Of a DNA stretch of 39,260 bases, positions 35,127 to 39,260 are shown piece after piece. Both the position numbers and the translations under genes were made by a program. The stretch is from Helochares maculicollis (lineage: Eukaryota; Arthropoda; Insecta; Coleoptera; Hydrophilidae): NCBI GenBank assembly GCA_033557835.1, contig JAWQRO010000424.1, forward strand, positions 1-39,260, in the 5' to 3' direction. Numbering within the stretch: the first letter of the stretch is position 1; each line of letters begins with the position of its first letter. The notes beneath the pieces were generated by a model. That model searched no databases. It was not told the DNA's origin and was given only the letters and a program-made list of their open reading frames with translations.

Positions 35127-35823
35127 ATGGCCAGCACCGCTTCCAAAATGAACGTGAGCTGCGACGAAGACACCAACGGCACCACGAAAAACCACAAGAT
35201 CTCCGTCTCCATTTACAACCCGACGGAGAAGATCAAAGCCCAAGGAGGGGCGGAGATAACAGTCAAGGAGTTCCTGGACTTCTTGAAGACTGCTTATCAA
35301 GTCCAGGATAACATAGAAGGAGTTCTCATAGAGAATGGGATGCCAGAGGCTGTGGATTGGATCCGGCTGAAGGAGAGCGAGCTGGTGAAGCCCAGGAACG
35401 TGGCGATTCAGACCTCCGAGTCGAAGATGAAGGCTCTGGAAGAGAAAAAAGGTAAGGTACGTACGGACTTTGCGGCCCAACTTCAAAACTTTCCTTAGTA
35501 TGTCACTTAATCGCTTAATTGATGGTGATTGAATTGGTTAAGCGAGCTTAGACCTTGGCCGGAGAAAATCTGACGCGTCCAATTCTTCAGAGTCGGATCC
35601 CTTGAAGCGCAAATTGAGCGAGGTGCTTTCCGAAGGCCTCCTGGACTCAGTTCTGCCCTACATGGTTCCCGCCAACGTCCCGAAGAAGTCGACGACTTCA
35701 ATTACAAAGTCTGTGGAGAAGCTGAGCGTCCAAGGCAGCAAATCCAGCAGCGAAAACTTGGCCAGAAGGAAATCCAGCGATTTGTCCTTGAGTGCCAAAA
35801 CCATCCCTCTAAAGGACGAGTGA
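35127..35823 (+). CDS. Unrecognised two-exon protein, Ser/Lys-rich C-terminus (possibly incomplete)
   Basis: Not recognised. ATG at 35127 sits in a good context (ACGAAAATGG). Exon 1 35127-35451 (donor GTAAGG) joins exon 2 35552-35823 in phase 1, giving 198 residues if translation stops at the TGA 35821-35823. An in-frame acceptor 39 bp further in (after TTCTTCAG) would omit 13 residues. Exon 1 encodes a compact, probably folded segment (VKEFLDFLKTAYQV, MPEAVDWIRLKESEL) ending in a Lys/Glu-rich coiled-coil-like stretch. Exon 2 is Ser/Lys-rich with two basophilic-kinase-like sites (RRKSD, RRKSS) and a KRKLSEVLSEGLLDSVLPYM helix-like block. The stop overlaps a strong donor (GA/GTGAGT), so the last visible exon may instead splice to an exon not identified here. 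Coding nature is likely from composition and frame continuity; function is unknown. Confidence 0.7.
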
Positions 35824-36498
35824 GTACCTTACTTAAGAACTTAAATTTAGAGTAGCTCATTTCTGCATTTTGCAAAGCTCAACCAAAGCACATAATACAC
35901 ATAATGCTTAGTCAAGGCGACTTCTTTGAAGTTGGTGTCTGAGAAAGGAATGAATGACCGTGGCCATTTTGAGATTAGTAACAACGAAAACTAAATTTTT
36001 ATACTTTCTCCACAAACGTTTGAAATTTAGGAACGAAAGCTTTTAAATGAAGCAATCAGAGAAAAACTATTTGAAAGATATGGAAAAAGAAATAATTGCA
36101 ATTATTGTTTTAAATATATATTTTTATTGTTTTACATTATCTATTATACATTAATTACTCTTTAGCAGATCGTTTTAAAATTGTGAACACTCTAAATCGA
36201 ACAAATCAAGTGTTAAATACTGTAAGGGAAATTGAGAACATGGACTCTCAAATCTAAGACATTTTAGCGAGTTTTAATTGGTGGCCAACGTTTACGTCTG
36301 CAGCTACCGAATCTAATTTTTCAAAAAACATTTCTTCTAGTTTTATTACATATAATACAAATGCATAAGCAGGTACAACACACTTGCCATATACTTTTCA
36401 TCTGTGGCATGGAAACTTCTGAGATGAGCAAACAAATTTGTTTCATCTAAATTACTCAAACAATCATTTTTACACGTCTTGCATGAATATTGTATCAA
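35824..36498. other. Intron or 3' flank after the unrecognised gene
   Basis: AT-rich with no recognised gene. It is either 3' UTR (no AATAAA stands out close to the stop) or an intron of the preceding gene if the donor at 35820 is used. Confidence 0.5.
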
Positions 36499-36987
36499 TC
36501 ATTTGTTGTTCAAGTACCCACTAATATACACACATTTGTTCATTGTAGGTACATCCAGGTCCCTGTTATCAGCAGTATGTAATGCTAACACATTTGTATT
36601 ACTAGTCGAATCATTTGTGATGGTAATACTTAACCGTTCTGTCGTTATGGCCAATATTGGTCGTAGCGCAAGGCTTATATCATCTAAGCAATTTGCATCT
36701 TCAGAATGTTCAAACTCTTGCAATAAAAATAACTTTTTAAATGTCTGTGTAAATTGTCTAGCTGCGGGTTTTGTTGCATTTCCACTGTTGACGAATTGTT
36801 CCAAAGACATTTTCAATAGGATCGGAATTCAAACGACGGGTAACTAAATCCCCTTTTCCCATTTCTTCCCAAAGTTGGACGAAGGGTTGTTATAACACAA
36901 CATTGCAAAAACTCCGTTTGCCTGGTAACATCTTCGCCACCTCTTCTCATTACTTGCATATTTTATTTTTCATTTCTAACAGAAACG
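36499..36987 (-). pseudogene. P-type transposase C-terminal tail, frameshifted
   Basis: Reading on the minus strand, a VTRRLNSDPIENVFGTIR block (~36785-36850) is followed, after a one-base shift near 36785-36795, by a frame with NATKPAARQFTQTFKKLF, ANCLDD and YISGYLNNK ending in a stop. These correspond to the C-terminal RNase H part of P-superfamily transposases. The frame break shows that this copy is inactive. Confidence 0.75.
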
Positions 36988-37436
36988 TTATATTTCAGGG
37001 GTCCCAAACTTGCCATTGTATGAATTCACTACATCAAAGAAAGTATTCCTATTTTTAATAAAACTTATTGTTCGTATAGCTCCTTCCGGACGTTGTCTAG
37101 ATGCTAAAAACTTCCGTGCCAAGAGCCACACTCCTACTAAATAGTTGGGCAGCAACACTTTCATTGTTTGCAATCCATTCGGTCCTAAATAAACATCAGA
37201 CAATTTTAGTGTAAATCTCACTGTTTTTGAGTCATCTAGATCATAAAACGTTTCAAGATGCTCTTTTTTGGTTATTATACGTCCGTAGTTAAAATTGTTT
37301 TTTAAAAAATTATTTCTTGTCGCCTTTAGTTGGTGATGAGGATTGAACAAATAAAATATTTTTAAATGATTAACGTAGAAATATGGTTGATCAGTTTGTA
37401 TCCAAACTTCTTTAGCAAATTTTATACAATTTATAC
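36988..37436 (-). pseudogene. P-type transposase core, copy 1
   Basis: A 120-codon open stretch (36988-37350) from FNPHHQLKATRNNF through the GTP-binding-insertion region to FFDVVNSYN, with RNase H residues PYFYVNHLKI just upstream. Very similar to copy 3 (38211-38744). It joins copy 2 abruptly at ~37437, where the usual linker is missing. Confidence 0.8.
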
Positions 37437-38210
37437 AATCGCTACATCAAAGGAAGAATTCATATTTTTAATAAAACTTGTTGTTCGTATAGCTCCTTTC
37501 GGAAGTTGTCTGGATGCTAAAATACTTCCATTCCGAGAGCCACACTCCTAATAAATAGTTGGGCAGCAACACTTTCATCTTTTGCAATCCATTCGGATCT
37601 AAATGAACATTAGACAATTTGGGTGCAAATCTGACTGTTTTTGAGTCGTCTAGATCGTAAAACGTTTCAAGACGCTCTTTTTTGGTTATTATACGACTGT
37701 AGTTAAATTGTTTTTTAAAAAATTATTTCTTGTCGCCTTTAGTAGGTGGCCATTAACGTAGAAATATGGTTGATCATTTTGTACCCCAAATTCTTTAACA
37801 AATTACCTCTAAATCTGTAATTACAACTTTAACTACACGATTAAATAATCGATATATTTCAATATCAACATTTTTAAAACGTCCACTGGACAATTACTTT
37901 GCAAAAAAGAGTGTTTTCAATTTACATTTATTCCCTTCAATATTAATCCGATTGCATATTTTGTAGCTTTAAATTGCCCGAAATGTCCTAAATTATGCAC
38001 CCCTACAATTGTTCCAAAAAAATTTTCAATAGAATCTGAATTTAAACAATGAGTAATTAAATCCCCATTTCCCATTTCTTCCCAAAGTTGTATTAAGAGT
38101 TGTTACAACCCAGCATTGCAAACATTTCATTTTCCTGGTAACATTTTTGACGCCCCCTCTTCCCATTACTTGTATATCTAAAAATATATTTTTCATTTCT
38201 AACAGAAACG
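37437..38210 (-). pseudogene. P-type transposase core, copy 2, with linker
   Basis: A more degraded copy with frame breaks across the same region (37440-37760) and RNase H remnant (37770-37900). The linker 37900-38210 includes the LNSDSIENFFG block near 37990-38080. Nucleotide details (for example AAAATACTTCCATTCC) match copy 4 rather than copies 1 and 3. Confidence 0.75.
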
Positions 38211-38744
38211 TTATATTTCAAGGGTCCCAAACTTGCCATTGTATGAATTCACTACATCAAAGAAATTATTCATATTTTGAATAAAACTTATTGTTCGTAT
38301 AGCTCCTTCCGGACGTTGTCTAGATGCTAAAAATTTCCGTGCCAAGAGCCACACTCTTACTAAATAGTTGGGCAGCAACACTTTCATTGTTTGCAATCCA
38401 TTCGAACCTAAATGAACATCAGACAGTTTTAGTGCAAATCTCACTGTTTTTGAGTCGTCTAGATCATAAAACGTTTCAAGATGCTCTTTTTTGGTTATTA
38501 TATGACCGTAGTTAAAATTGTTTCTTAAAAAATTATTTCTTGTCGCCTTTAGTTGGTGATGAGGATTGAACAAATAAAGTATTTTTAAATGATTAACGTA
38601 GAAATATGGTTGATCAGTTTGTACCCAAACTTCTTTAGCAAACTTTATATAATTTACACCTAAATCTATAATTATAACTTTAACTACACGATCAAATAAT
38701 CGATATATTTTAAAATCAACATTTTTAAATCGTCCACTAGACAA
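38211..38744 (-). pseudogene. P-type transposase core, copy 3 (longest open stretch)
   Basis: 177 open codons covering the RNase H strand (VIIIDLGVN, whose Asp fits the second catalytic Asp of the family), PYFYVNHLKI, FNPHHQLKATRNNF and the GTP-binding-insertion region to FFDVVNSYN. It opens with TTG rather than ATG and lacks THAP and first-Asp regions, so it is an internal fragment. Confidence 0.85.
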
Positions 38745-39260
38745 TTAATTTGCAAAAAGGAGTGTATTCAATTTACATTTATTCCCTTCAATATTAATCC
38801 GATTGCATATTTTGCAGCTTTAAATTGCCCGAAATGTCCTAAATTATGCACCCCTACAATTGTTCCAAAAAATTTTTCAATAGAATCTAAATTTAAACAA
38901 TGAGTAATTAAATCCCCATTTCCCATTTCTTCCCAAAGTTGTATTAAGAGTTGTTACAACCCAGCATTGCAAACATTTCATTTTCCTGGTAACGTTTTTG
39001 ACCCCCCCTCTTCCCATTAGTTGCATGTCTAAAAATATATTTTTCATTTCTAACAGAAACATTATATTTCAAGGGTCCCAAAGTTGCCATTATCTGAATT
39101 CACTACATCAAATAAAGTATTCATATTTTTAATAAAACTTATTGTTCGTATAGCTCCTTCCGGAAATTGTCTAGATGCTAAAATACTTCCATTCCTAGAG
39201 CCACACTCCTAATAAATAATTGGGCAGCAACACTTCCATTTTTTGCAATCCATTCGGATC
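38745..39260 (-). pseudogene. P-type transposase linker and core copy 4 (partial, at window edge)
   Basis: Linker with a SIEKFFG-like variant of the ENFFG block near 38835-38905, then the GTP-binding-insertion region of a fourth copy from ~39070 to the edge. Continuation lies outside the window. Confidence 0.7.

Larger units (their letters stand above)
36499..39260 (-). mobile_element. Decayed P-element-superfamily transposon with tandem-duplicated transposase core (runs off the right edge)
   Basis: Minus-strand fragments in transposase order match THAP9/P-type enzymes: an RNase H strand with VIIIDLGVN, then PYFYVNHLKI and FNPHHQLKATRNNF, then the GTP-binding-insertion region (TMKVLLPNYLV, PEGAIRTISFI, FFDVVNSYN), then LNSDSIENFFG and a C-terminal YISGYL tail. 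The RNase H to ENFFG block recurs at a period of ~850 bp (markers at 37988 and 38837; 38220 and 39071). No intact start, full frame or terminal repeats are visible in the window. Confidence 0.85.

Noticed and set aside
1..39260. CRISPR arrays, operons or bacterial-type promoters
   Set aside because: The sequence is from a eukaryotic nuclear genome with spliced genes. Tandem repeats here are satellite or transposon units, not short regular repeats with unique spacers.

Overview
The window looks like a nuclear chromosome segment from an insect, probably holometabolous and possibly a beetle. The evidence is split genes with GT/AG introns (several only 57-81 bp), an arthropod-type ZAD zinc-finger gene, AT-rich intergenic DNA and abundant transposon and satellite sequence. 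The species cannot be fixed from sequence alone.

Layout. Positions 1-5855 (minus strand) hold the first five coding exons of a BLTP1/tweek-type bridge-like lipid-transfer protein. The gene runs off the left edge, and its intron at 1-1452 carries a 222-bp direct repeat. A 754-bp divergent promoter region separates it from a ZAD plus four-finger C2H2 gene on the plus strand (6610-9423), whose 3' UTR contains an AU-rich element. Facing it on the minus strand is a complete peroxisomal ABC half-transporter of the ABCD1/2 (ALD) type in three exons (10669-14669).

The middle of the window is repeat territory. A tandem satellite with a ~430-bp unit fills 15323-18260. After a gene-free interval comes a ~10-kb foldback structure (21179-31260): two inverted arms of about 4.4 and 3.2 kb, built of tandem ~570-590-bp and ~880-bp units, flank about 2.5 kb of unrelated DNA. 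No transposase is visible inside it.

To the right are a ten-finger C2H2 gene in two exons (32488-33895, plus), and a small unrecognised two-exon gene (35127-35823, plus) whose apparent stop overlaps a strong splice donor. The decayed, internally tandem-duplicated catalytic part of a P-element-superfamily transposase lies on the minus strand (36499 to the right edge).

The host genes have unrelated roles: lipid transfer at membrane contacts, peroxisomal very-long-chain fatty-acid import, and two DNA-binding regulators. I see no functional gene cluster. The most unusual objects are the foldback element, whose repeat units carry many ETS-type ACCGGAAGT sites, and the duplicated P-type transposase core. 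A fragment matching the foldback terminus also lies in ABCD intron 1.
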